A stretch of DNA of 64,000 nucleotides, taken from positions 51,648,438-51,712,437 of the forward strand of contig OZ024724.1 of assembly GCA_964016875.1 (NCBI GenBank), in the 5' to 3' direction. The notes below the pieces were generated by a model, which saw nothing but the letters and a program-made list of their open reading frames with translations, made no database searches and was not told where the DNA came from. Origin of the DNA: Fallopia convolvulus. Its lineage: Eukaryota; Streptophyta; Magnoliopsida; Caryophyllales; Polygonaceae. Positions 48,326 to 58,817 of this stretch are shown piece after piece. A program made the translations under genes and the position numbers. The stretch's first letter is position 1. Every line of letters begins with the position of its first letter.

Positions 48326-49349
48326 TAATACTAGGCTTTCTATTTTCTCATCTTCAAAACTCAATGTGTGTGTTTCTCCTATGTAGAGAGTTGTTGTTCA
48401 AACATGGTGATTTCACTGCCACAAGAGCAAATTTCTCTTCCATGTTAGAGGACTTGGATCCTTGTGTATTGGATTCTTTCACTCTTTATGTCAACGAAAT
48501 GGAGAGATTGAAGAGCAACGAGGCGCCTTCAAGATTAATTGGCAAAATGTATAGTACTGTAAGTAATTCAATGGATTAAATGTGTATGTTGTAGTTGTTA
48601 TTTTAATTTTAATTTGACTTTAAAGAAACTCCATTTAAACGGTCTGATAAAGTTACCCAAGATGTATTCGATGATGGAATGGACTTGGCTGTAGGAATGG
48701 TTGAGGGAAGGCTAATGAAGAATATCGACTTGGTAATTTTTTTAATCAAAATTGTAAGTGTTTCACTTTAATTCTGTAGTACTTGAAAAACTAACAAAGG
48801 TTTTCTCTCCATTTGTAGATATTGATTCCTATGATTTTGGAAAATGAAACTTACGTTGTAGTAAGTTTCAATTTGAAGATCAATGGAATTATGAAGCTTC
48901 TTCACAACTCAACAAAGAAGGAACAAATTGAAGACTTCTGTCAATTCAAGTTTTTTGACCTGGTAAGCTTTTTAAATTTACAAGGATTCAACAACTTTTA
49001 TGTCGGATTTGTTTGTGTGTCCATCCATAAATGGAAAATCCAGTCATAGTTAAGCCAACAATAGTCTTTGTTTAGGCTTTTCATCTTAGATTTGAGTGTT
49101 AGCTTGTTGGGTCCTTGTACTTCATTTTGTTTCAACATTGCACGAGTAGAATAGCAAGTAAATTGGAATATACATCAGTGCATCACTTAGCTATGTGTTT
49201 TGCCATGGTTGTCCTAATCTTCTTTAGTTAATGAGAGTTGTGTTTATGAGTGTTCTGCATGTTATACATATCACATTTGAGCATTTCAGTATCATCATTT
49301 GCAACATCTAGTCTATAGATGTTTGAAATATAGCTAGTTTTGTAAATAG

Positions 49350-49495
49350 GAAAAGTGCATCCTAAATCAGAAAAAGTGCATCATAGAGTATAAAAAGTGC
49401 GTCATAGAGTAGAAAAAGTTTCTTCCAAATTGTATATAGAAAGTGCACCATGTAGTACTAAAAGTGCATTTTAAACTGTGAAAAGTGCATTCATA
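49350..49495 (+). repeat. AAAAGTGCAT array 5 (last intron of the Ulp1-like gene)
   Basis: Five cores plus degenerate ones. The first four units step by 21 bp with spacer TCATAGAGTA. Confidence 0.85.
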
Positions 49496-50359
49496 AATAT
49501 AATTATTAAAATGATGTAATTGTATATCTTATGTTGTAATTTTATATCTTGCAGAAGACCAAGGTTATCAAATATCTCAAAAAGTGGAAGCTCTATGCAA
49601 AAGTTGGTAGACTTGAAGAATACAATGGGATAGACGAGCAGAACCTCGGGTGGGATGACCCAAAAAGTGATGTCAACGGTGGAATATATGCTATGCCCCA
49701 TTTGGAGACGTATATGGGTCCACCGAACAAGATAGAGGTGTGTTGGGGAGAAAATTCTCGAATAGTCAAATCATAAGGGCCATGGATATGTTAATGAAGA
49801 AGTACGCCTATGCCATCATCAACTCAGAATGTAATGAAATGAAGGATACAGTGATGGAGAAGTTAAAGAATTTAGTTGCACAGATGGTTAGAAAGTAGCC
49901 ATGGCTACTTTCTAAACTTGAACATTTTTTTGGTAGCTATGGTACTACTTTAAAAGGCTACTTTCTAACCTTGAACAATTTAGATAGCTATGGTAGGACT
50001 TTAAGAGATGATAAGTAGAAGTAGGGTGCTTATTGCTATGCTCTCTAGATTGAACTTTTAAGAAAACTTTCTTGGTTGAACTTTCTTGGTTTAAGACAAC
50101 TGCTCCTTGATAGTGTTTGTGGAGTGGGGCTGATGGCGTTGCCTTATGGCTTATATTGATGAATTTTTAGAAGTTATAGTCTATCATCCTTTTGTGCTTG
50201 AAGTTGTGTTCACTTCGTGTTTTCACCTTTGTTTTATATTCCTCCTAATCTGATTGAAAACTTAAATTTGGCAATGATAATCTGGTTTAATGTGGTCTGT
50301 TTTGGTTTGGAATAAGACCCTAAAATAAGATGAATGAGATTACAATGATTTGGTTCAAA

Positions 50360-50525
50360 AGAAAAAGTGCATCACGAAGTAGAAAGAAGTGCATTTTACA
50401 CTTTGAAAAGTGCATCGATATAAAGACAAAGTGCATTAGGATACTGGTAAAAGTGCACCGATATATAGTTAAAGTGCATTACAAATACCAGTAAAGTGCA
50501 TCGATATAAAGCTAAAGTGCATTAC
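50360..50525 (+). repeat. AAAAGTGCAT array 6 (between the two convergent genes)
   Basis: Eight cores at mostly 21 or 22 bp steps with spacers such as TCGATATAAAG. Confidence 0.88.
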
Positions 50526-50847
50526 ATTCCTTTAAGAAAATACTTAAATTGGTAATGATAAAATGTGCAAAATTAATATTGATAAGGTAAAAATGTCTGG
50601 ATAGGTAAACTAAAAACTATAAAATGATTTGTTGATGGTTGCCCTGAAGATTGTAATCAACCTGAAAATAAAAAAAAGGGGACACATTAAAATAAAGTCT
50701 TAAAACAAAAAAGAAAACACAACAAAAATACTTACATGATGTATTTGGGTCAAATTTTTCTATCTCAGCAGATTCTTCACTTTCCTCAATGTTTTCCTTA
50801 CCTACATTTGGAAAACAAAAATGTAAATTTTTGGCCAATGCATAGAG

Positions 50848-50935
50848 TGTCAAATAGTGCATTACAAACTTAATAAAGTGCATCTAATGGATCAAAGGGT
50901 GCACTATAAAATAGAAAAAGTGCATTATATACAAG
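50848..50935 (+). repeat. AAAAGTGCAT array 7 (intron near the transposase 3' end)
   Basis: Three cores plus a degenerate GGGTGCAC, again on the plus strand although the gene reads minus. Confidence 0.8.
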
Positions 50936-51694
50936 TTAAAATGCAAAAGTAATATACTTACAAGTTGATCTATTGTGATTTGCATACTTTTTGCATCTGC
51001 CACATTTTCTTTTCTTCTTATTGCTGGTTTGAATTCCGGACTCCTTACCACCTAGAATTCTCTTCCCACTCCCCTTGGTCTTAGCTTGTTCTGGTGGATG
51101 GATACTTATTGTGGTATGCAATGATGTACCAGCAAATTCCTCAGCAATTTCTGCATTAAAGGAGCTAGAACTTTGCATAACCAGGCCTTTTTTCATAAGA
51201 GCTTCCTTCTGATCACTAATAAGGCACACAAAGTCCTTCAGATGCTGAGTAGTATCTCGCTCTAAAAGTCATATGCAGTAGAAAAAGTCAAAAATCAGTG
51301 TATTTGTTAGCTTTTGCCTCTCTTCCAACTCAGCACAATGATCAACCAATGAATCGACAATATTGAAAATCGGCTTTACGGTTGCAAATTAAGTCCACCT
51401 AGTGAGGACAAATCTGCTGCGAATGCGTGTCATGTCCAAGTTTTTAAAGACAAAAAACATGTGGCGACAAGGCATGCCAACACGTTCAAACTCTCTGCAT
51501 GAGCAAACCACATTGTCGTCATTCTGAGTGTACACAGTTTGCACTGAGGGCCTACCAGCTTGCACAAGGTATACATGATGGCTTCGTTTTCTGGGACCAT
51601 ACTAGTCAAACGACAATCAAAACAAGCAAAACATATTTCCGTCTGAATCAACTTGAAGACTGTCAATGTGAAAACCTCTGTTGCATGCCTCTCT

Positions 51695-54471
51695 TGTAAT
51701 ACTCGTACTCGTTTTAGGTCTTGTAAGGCGGAAGATGGGTTTATTAGTTAACGAGTGTTCGAAAAATTGGTTTCTTAGTCGACAAATAAGCGACCATAGT
51801 TCTAATCCTTGACCGGTAAATATTTCGTTACAATGATCCATATAAAAATATTAGTAGCTTAACCGTACGTAAACAGGCACGACACCATTATTTCATTATT
51901 CCATAAGCTCTATAGATATACACATATTATACATTTAATTACATGGAATCAGTTACAAAAAAATAAATAAAAAATAAAATAAAATATATGTATAGCTTGA
52001 TCACAGGAGGAAGATCAATCAAAAATCAATTTTTAATTTTATCCAAATCTATCAAAAATCAGTTCTTATCTAAAGCCTCCTATATTAACACCTCCTTCCC
52101 CGATCAAAGCCTCCTATTATCCAAACTAACTATTCTGATAAACCCAAAAATCTGATCAAACGCTTTCTTTCCGTTTTGGCGTTAAAGGTCCGGAATTGAG
52201 GCGTTCAAGCTCTCTCGCAAATTTTCCGGTAAGTCGAGACCGGTCGTTCCTGTTCATCCTCCGAGCAACCGGGACGGTTCTGCTTTCCTTGCCTTCGTTG
52301 CTTCCTTTTCTTTCTTTTTCCTCCGACCAATCTCATTATACCGCCTATAGGATTAAACCCTGGTGGGAGAGGCCGACGTCAATCACCATCGGAGACGATC
52401 ACCGGTAAGTTCCTCTGTTTTTACTCCTCTGTCTTCCTACTGTGTTGTGGGGCTGGTAGCAGGTAGGTGGGTTGGGGTCGGAGTACGCCGTGGCCGGATT
52501 TAGGGACGAGAGGGAGGAGCGACGTTGTTTGCCGGCGGAGTGGATCAGCGCAGCCGAGAACAGGGGCGGCAGGGGAGTTCGTCGTGCTGCTTTCTCGGGA
52601 CGCTTGCGTGATGGGGGGAGAGAACGCAGCCAGGCGGGGAGACGAATCGATCGGAGGAGGCGAGCAAGTAACCGAGGGGCTCGGAGGCTGCGGCGTGAGG
52701 AAGAAGAAGACGCGGCGAAGTTGGGCGACGGGGGAGCAGGTTCTCGCAAGGTTGAAGAGAAGGCGAAGAGGAGTCGGGTTGGTGATTCCAGTCGAAGAGG
52801 GAGGCCGGAAAAATCTAGTGTTGAATCGCCGGAGGGGCCGAGCGGGAGGGACGAACCAGAGACGGAGTTCTCGACCTTGGGTTGAAGAAGAAAGGGGGGG
52901 TGGGCCCCACTTTGAAAGTCAAAGCTCCTTTTGATTTTGTTTGGGAGAGTGTGGGGCTGTATAATCCTAAGCAGACCACAAATAAAGTTGGGTTGGGCCG
53001 ATCAACTCGGTTAAATGGACTTAAGTAATTGGGTTTGGATTTGTTTGGGTAGGCTAAGATGAGTTTACTGCCCAAAGTGTGGTATAGCCGTATAGTGGTT
53101 CTTGAATTGTGGTTCTTGAATTGATTAGTCTACGATGTACGTGGGTTGGGTTAGTTAGCTAGTATATTAATTGGTATTAATATGTAGAAGTCAGGATTAA
53201 ATATTAATTAATAGTTTAGGTTAAGTTTGATACTAGTTTGCCAGAATTACTGGTGATATATTAAATGGCGAAGTTTGGTTCGGGGATAAAAGAATTAGTC
53301 AACTATGGGTTAGTAGTATGGGTCGGAACGTGCTTAATATAATCTCACACGTTAATTTTCGTATTAGGTAATCGTTCCCGTTTACGATCTTAATTCAGTC
53401 TTCTTCAAAGGATCCCTAGTTCGAGGTAAGTCGTTTTTCGACTTGCTCGGTTCTTTTCTCTCTTGTTAGACTGCGTATCGATATTGTAGGACGGGTTTTG
53501 GGAATTAGTCCCGAATACCTTTTAAATTATTTTAAGCTCCTTGTGTGTTGTGTGCGTTAATGATTTTAAATGAGTTTTATCGAAAATTATTTTGGAACAT
53601 TTTCTCTGTGTTGGTACCGTTTCCGACACGGCCCATTGTAGCTGGTGTTGAGGAAGAGTTGGCTACTTTGACCCGTGTGACTGGGAAAATCGTACCCCTT
53701 CAAACGAAAATTATTATATGCGTGTTTTTGGCAAGCGCTCCAGTGGAGGCTTAGCCCGGAGTTAGAAGGGAGATTGAGAAGTGGAGTGGGAGGGCCTGCC
53801 TCTGCACTCGGCGCGGTGATGAGCACCTTGGAAGACGGATTGTGGACAAAGGAAGAATTGCATTGTTGTGTGACTGTGATTGCAAATGCGTATGTGACTG
53901 TTGTGACTAACATAACTAATTTAGGTATTGGCCTTTAGAGTTATGATTGCGGTTGTGGATTTGTATGCTGACTTTAGATAAATGATTTCAAAGCGTTCTA
54001 CAGTTTCCATATTCTTTCTAGCTTGGTAGAATAGACGCTGACCCTTCGGGGAACATTTTTCAGTTCCAGGTACGAATCAGGGAGCCGTGCAGGAACCGAG
54101 GCAAGATGGCGGGCCGGAGCGGTAGAGAGCGCGTGTCATAGTGGGATTGGTTTTACTAGTTATTTATAGTAGTTAGAATATTGATTTTAATATTTGTTAG
54201 ACGGAGTTGGTACTTTGTTTCGGTTATTATCTTTTCGGTTCAGATAGTTCAGTTTCAGTAGGTATTGAGAAGTATTTGAATATTTATAATTTTCGGGGAT
54301 TCATGCATGATTATGTTTTTCTCAGTTTTATTAAATAAAGGTTGGATGTTTTATTATGTTTTTTCGTCGTGCCCGAGTTGTAAGGTCCTACAGTGTAGTT
54401 GTCAACCTAAATAATAGTACCTTGTAAGGTCTATTCCCTAGTAGCGCCTCGACGGAAGTCGGGGTGTTACA
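51695..54471 (+). mobile_element. Solo LTR (2.78 kb) inside the transposase gene
   Basis: Begins TGTAATACTCGTACTCG and ends GGGGTGTTACA, flanked by the perfect duplication TCTCT (51690-51694, 54472-54476). The ends and the AGGAACCGAGGCAAGATGG word near 54,090 resemble long LTRs of Tekay-type gypsy chromoviruses. No retroviral domains are present. Removing it with one duplication copy leaves the transposase frame continuous, so it inserted after the transposon. Short GC-rich open frames at 52.4-52.9 kb show no family features. Confidence 0.82.
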
Positions 54472-55147
54472 TCTCTAACTCAAGTGTAGTCCTAAAATCA
54501 GGAACCATAGTGGAAGACTCGTAGTTCAGCTTCGACTGTGTATGTCTTTGAGTGTCTAATGCGCTATCAAAGTGCATTGATAGCTCCACAAGCCTGTAAT
54601 TTCTATCGGTAAAGTGACCAAAGAAATTATTCTGTACCTCAGATATATAAGTGGTCCTAACCAACCCACCAAACATTATATCTCTGAAGTAGGCTGGGAT
54701 CCGAAACTGACAAATAGCAAACATATCATGGAACCACTTTTTGTTGTCGAGTGGATAAGAATCTACCAGAGCCAACCATTTCTCCTCAAATTTAGCCGGC
54801 TCGAGAGAATAATTCCACACAATAGAATGAAGTTTCTCCTTGAAAGCTGGACCATCTGCATCAGCTTTTGTCTTCTCGGGAACCTTCTGCATGATGTGCC
54901 ACATGCAAAGACGGTGACGTGCATTAGGAAATACACGCGCTATTGCAAACTTCATGGCCATATCTTGATTTGTGACTATTATTTTTGGATCATTCCCAAT
55001 GGCTTTCTTAAACCTCTCGAAAAGCCAAACATAGGATTCAATATTTTCATTTAACAACAACCTGACACCAAATGTAACACACCTTTTATGGTGATCCAAA
55101 CCGGTAAATGGAGCAAAAACCATTTCATACCTATATGAAAAACAAAA

Positions 55148-55680
55148 AGAGAGTGCATGGCATGAAAGTGCATTAAAAACAGGTAAAAGTGCATTAAAAA
55201 CAACTAAAAGTGCACCAGAAACTAATAATAGCGCATAAGAAAGAAGTGCAAGTATAATGTCAAAAAGTGCATTAAAAACAGGTAAAAGTGCATTTAAAAC
55301 ATGTAAAAGTGCATTAAAAACAGGTAAAAGTGCACCCGAAACTAATAATAGCGCCTAAGAAAAAAGTGCAAGTATAATGTGAAAAAGTGCATTAAAAACA
55401 GGTAAAAGTGCATTAAAAACAGCTAAAAGTGCACCAGAAACTAATAATAGCGCATAAGAAAGAAGTGCAAGTATAATGTCAAAAAGTGTATTAAAAACAT
55501 GTAAAAGTGCATTTAAAACATGTAAAAGTGCACCAGAAACTAATAATAGCGCATAAGAAATCTGAGCAAGTATAATGTGAAAAAGTGCATTAAAAACATG
55601 TCAAAGTGCATTAAAAACATGTAAAAGTGCATTATTAACAGCTAAAAGTGCACCCGAAACTAATAATAGCGCATAAGAAA
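55148..55680 (+). repeat. AAAAGTGCAT array 8 (intron 1 of the transposase gene)
   Basis: The densest array: about 20 cores. Many steps are exactly 21 bp (55387, 55408, 55429). A higher-order unit of roughly 100-120 bp, marked by ACTAATAATAGCGC, recurs five times. The array nearly fills the intron. Confidence 0.92.
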
Positions 55681-56554
55681 AAATATACCTATTAGTCCTG
55701 TATGCAACATCAAAGAACACAACTTCACCAAAGAAGGCAAAGTTTTTTCTTGAGATCGGATCAGCCCAAAACAACCTTGTCAACCGGTCTTGGGAATCCA
55801 CATCGTATTCAAAGAAGAATGCGTCACAAAGTTCTCTTTTTTGATAGAATTTATCGATTAACACCTGAGCGTCTGAACCAGTAAAGAATGCCAACAAATC
55901 TCTTCGGAAGTTTTTGAAATCAACAACAGAAGCCCCCACGTGTGAATAGCCACCTACAAGTTCCTTAAACACCCTATGGAATTTTGTAGGACCGACATTG
56001 GCTTTAGAACAATCGAGGATAAACTTCTTGTGGCCCATATGCAGATTTCGATTGGACTTTAAAAACTGCGAAAATCTACGCTCCACGGGCTTATGTGTAT
56101 GACGCTCTACAAATGTGCTCACTACATAGCCCTTTCTCCCGGCAAATTTAAAAACAATTCTTGCCACACAACCAGCCCGTTTCGATCTCCTTTGACGAAT
56201 TCGTTGAATCCGAGTATCCTTGTAACCTTGTTTTGAACATGTCATCCACTTAGTTATGACAGTGTCATCTTTTGTATGGCGAGTCCTGTGACGAACTTTG
56301 AATGCACAAGAAGATGCATATCTTATATAGAACTCCATACCTTCATCCAAAGTGGTGAAACATTGACCTTCATATGGTTTCAACTCGGATGGACATGTGG
56401 GCAAATAGTATGTCGTTCCCTCTTGAGATAGCTCAATGAAATATTCACCGCTGTTTTTAGGTGATTCCTCATTCAAAATAGTAGTTGAAGAAGAGTTTGA
56501 TGTCCCCGCTACAACTAACATAAAAGGGAAATATAAAGGTATTAGTTGAAAATC

Positions 56555-57030
56555 AGTAAAAGTGCATTGAAAGTATAATAAAGTGCATTGTATACTAGGA
56601 AAAGTGCATTACCTAAACTACTAACTAAATCAGTGAAAAGTAAAAGATATACAAAGTGCTATTAAGTAGAAAAAGTGCACTCTTAAGTGTAAAAAGTGCA
56701 TTATTAACTGTGAAAAGTGCAATAAAAATATGTTATCTATAAGGTCAAATATATGTTCTCTAAACAAAAATGAAAAGTGCATTGTTAAGTATAAAAAGTG
56801 CACTAGCAAGGCTGAAAAGCGCATTGTCATATACTAGTTATACTCCTTTATGAAAAGTGCAAGTATGAAAAGTGCACTAGTAAGTATGAAAAGTGCATTA
56901 TTAAGTCCTAAAAGTGCATTATCAACGAGAAGTGCAAAGTGCGTTATTTAAGTATGAAAAGTGCACTAGTAAGTCCTAAAAGTGCATTCTTAAGTCAGAA
57001 AAGTGTAGTATTAAGTCCGAAAAGTGCTAC
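56555..57030 (+). repeat. AAAAGTGCAT array 9 (upstream of the transposase)
   Basis: About 16 cores plus degenerate GTGTAG/GTGCTA copies. The last part steps by 21 bp with TTAAGTCC-type spacers. Confidence 0.88.
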
Positions 57031-57499
57031 GTCGATTCACACAGTTCAATCGATTCACTCAGTTCAAGATTGGCCTAGTATTAAGTTCGATTCACACAGT
57101 TCAATCGAAATCCAACTAGATTCACACTTCACACTTGACCAGTTCAATAGATTCCGAAAAATCACACAGATTCAATCCCTCTTACCACTTACCACACAGA
57201 TTCAATCACACAAATTCAATCCCTCACACAGATTCAATCACACAAATTCCGAAAACTGATCGATTTTGTGAATCCCTCTTACCACTTTATGCCATGGTTG
57301 GAACGAGACTCGCAGATTCAAACTCGTTGAATTTCGAATTCGACGATGGCGATCTCGTTCCGTGCGATCTCCTTTCGTTTCAATCGAAGGGCACGATCTT
57401 CGATCTGCTTTTGAACGAACCCTGGACAAAACAAAAAAGAGAAAAAGGATTATTAATTAGAGAGGGAAAAGACGTAATTGCCCCCGCCTCTAATAAAAG

Positions 57500-57594
57500 G
57501 GGAAAGAAAATCAGCCCTTGGATCTCCTTGATCCAAGGGTCCAAAATTCTCCTTCCGTTTCATGATAAGGGGATGTATTATGGGAACCAAACTC
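57500..57594 (-). repeat. Right terminal inverted repeat of the Mutator-like element
   Basis: Reverse complement of the left end with scattered differences; ends GGGAACCAAACTC, followed by the CCATATATA duplication. Confidence 0.9.
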
Positions 57595-57603
57595 CCATAT
57601 ATA

Positions 57604-58817
57604 TCCATTAAGATATTATGATTGATTACAATTTATTGAGAATAATTGGATTGGTTGAACCAACTTATATAATTAATTTATAAATATATCTGTTTCATAA
57701 TTATTTAAAGTATCATATTTTGCCTACTAAATTAATATAATATTAATAAAATAATTATTATTTTAAATGATATGGATGAAAATATGTACTCCCTTCATTT
57801 TATAATATTTTTCGTTTTAGCCTTTTTTTTATTATAAAATATTTGTCATTTTAATTTTTTTATCATCTACTTTATAATTATGTTCTTGTATTTATTGTTA
57901 CTTTTTAATTAATTTGGGAAGATTTTGTTAGTAGTAGCATTGGAAAATAAAACAAAATAGAATAATAAATAGGGTCATATATGTCAATTTACTATTTTTC
58001 TTAATAAGAGTGAAATGATCGAAAATGATAAATATTTTATAACGGAGGGAGTAAATGAGTAATGACTTATATAGTATTGTGATTTTAAATATTTATTCAA
58101 TTTTTTTATGTAATTATTTATCATGATTGATATATTTGAAAACTCTTCATATTAATATTTTATTCAAGCAAATGACGAAAATACACGGAGTACTAGTTAA
58201 ACCTAATGACGAATTTTGTCCCACGTAATTAAATAAATTTTCGGAGGAAAGGTCGTTTGTTCGTTACATAGATCATAGAAGTAAAAATGGAGGAAGTTGT
58301 AGTTTAATTCTCTTGTTTGGCTTTTTGCTTTGATCACTCCCACCCAACCTTCGCCCCCGTTTGCCTTCTTCCATACCACTGTATAGCCTAGTCGATCCCC
58401 CGTTCATCTCCCTTCTTTTGACTTCAATTCTAGGGTTTCCTCTCTTTCTCTGTATTCTTCATCTTCTTTTGTGTTCTCTGTAGAATCCTACTCCAATTTG
58501 CATACTCAATTCCTGTAACTACCTTCCACTACATGTATTTTGCGTGTATTATACGTGTGTAGCATACTACTTTATATCTTTTCTAGGCTTTTCCTCTCCC
58601 TCCGTTCAGACATGATCCTGCCCCAATTTACTCTTATCTAGGGTTTCGTTAGGGTTTTATTCAAGTAGTTGAGGGAGATGGTGTCATGTCTTCGTTTTTA
58701 GGTCTTCCATCCACCGAAGATTGTTATTCGTTCCTCCTCTTCAACCCACCTTCGGTTTCACCCTTGTAACAGGGACATTTCGAAACAACAAAAAAACACT
58801 AAATTTAACCAACTCCG
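57604..58817 (+). promoter_or_regulatory. Upstream region of the RRM gene
   Basis: AT-rich intergenic DNA with a Stowaway MITE at 57789-58051. From about 58,290 the sequence becomes pyrimidine-rich, as in plant leaders, and continues to the ATG at 58818. The transcription start cannot be fixed. Confidence 0.4.
57789..58051. mobile_element. Stowaway-type MITE (Tc1/mariner)
   Basis: Begins CTCCCTTCATTTTATAA and ends TTATAACGGAGGGAG, flanked by TA on both sides. 263 bp, AT-rich, non-coding. The CTCCCTCCGT terminus is diagnostic of Stowaway. Confidence 0.85.

Larger units (their letters stand above)
42909..49898 (+). pseudogene. Ulp1 cysteine-protease-like gene of the Mutator-like element
   Basis: About eleven exons with GT-AG borders: 42909-42933, 43789-43861, 43961-44026, 44593-45309, 45403-45651, 46482-47111, 47212-47405, 48387-48558, about 48626-48732, 48819-48962 and 49555 onward. 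The N-terminal part (FGHLLHFKIKDIPNNLALWL) resembles domains preceding Ulp1 in plant transposons; a long acidic/Lys-rich middle follows. The last exons match the C48 fold, with ILIPMILENETYVVVSFNLK and GGIYAMPHLETYMG. The catalytic triad appears lost: ET-Y where H-W is expected, HNS where DNS is expected, and NGG where DCG is expected. Breaks: TAA at 44731-44733, probable phase errors around exons 3/4 and 8/9, and a frameshift near 49770, after which the reading resumes in another frame to 49898. Function unknown. Confidence 0.75.
50617..56521 (-). pseudogene. FAR1-type Mutator-like transposase
   Basis: Minus strand. Exon 56521-55689 has a FAR1-type zinc domain (CSKQG, RAGCVARI, ERHTHKP) and the first catalytic Asp (VVFFDVAYRTN). 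The next exon (55130 onward) continues in phase with MVFAPFTGLDHH and CMWHIMQK. A solo LTR (51695-54471) interrupts it, and coding resumes below 51690 with HATEVFTLTVFKL. A SWIM finger follows (VVCSCREFERVGMPCRHMF), then a C-terminal knuckle (CGRCKKYANHNRSTC), with small last exons at 50809-50734 and 50663-50617. The box normally read TDQD is TNQD (Asn codon 54970-54968), which may remove a catalytic Asp. In-frame stops also follow the SWIM region (TAA after LTRWT; TGA before LLERD). Domesticated relatives are the FHY3/FAR1 transcription factors. Intron 1 (55688-55131) is a motif array. Confidence 0.88.
42508..57594. mobile_element. Mutator-like (FAR1-type) transposon with two convergent genes and 21-bp motif arrays
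   Basis: The ends are inverted repeats starting GAGTTTGGTTC, flanked by the perfect 9-bp duplication CCATATATA (42499-42507 and 57595-57603), the length typical of Mutator-like elements. Total 15,087 bp, or about 12.3 kb without the later solo LTR. Contents: a Ulp1-like gene (+ strand, 42.9-49.9 kb), a FAR1/SWIM-type transposase gene (- strand, 56.5-50.6 kb), and nine non-coding arrays of AAAAGTGCAT. Mutator-like elements with captured Ulp1-like genes are known (Kaonashi elements). Both genes are broken, so this copy is not autonomous now. Confidence 0.93.

Noticed and set aside
42909..49898. Ulp1-like gene as an ordinary host gene
   Set aside because: It lies wholly inside the inverted ends and 9-bp duplication of the Mutator-like element and its introns carry that element's motif arrays.
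52399..52934. Overlapping GC-rich open frames on both strands (116-155 residues)
   Set aside because: Inside a TSD-flanked solo LTR; Arg/Gly-rich composition reflects base bias only.
55148..55680. CRISPR-like or telomere-like array
   Set aside because: Spacers are short, related to each other and sit in an intron; the core is not a telomere repeat.
57135..57611. 158-residue plus-strand frame near the right end of the transposon
   Set aside because: Opposite the transposase upstream region and overlapping the terminal inverted repeat; no recognisable domain.
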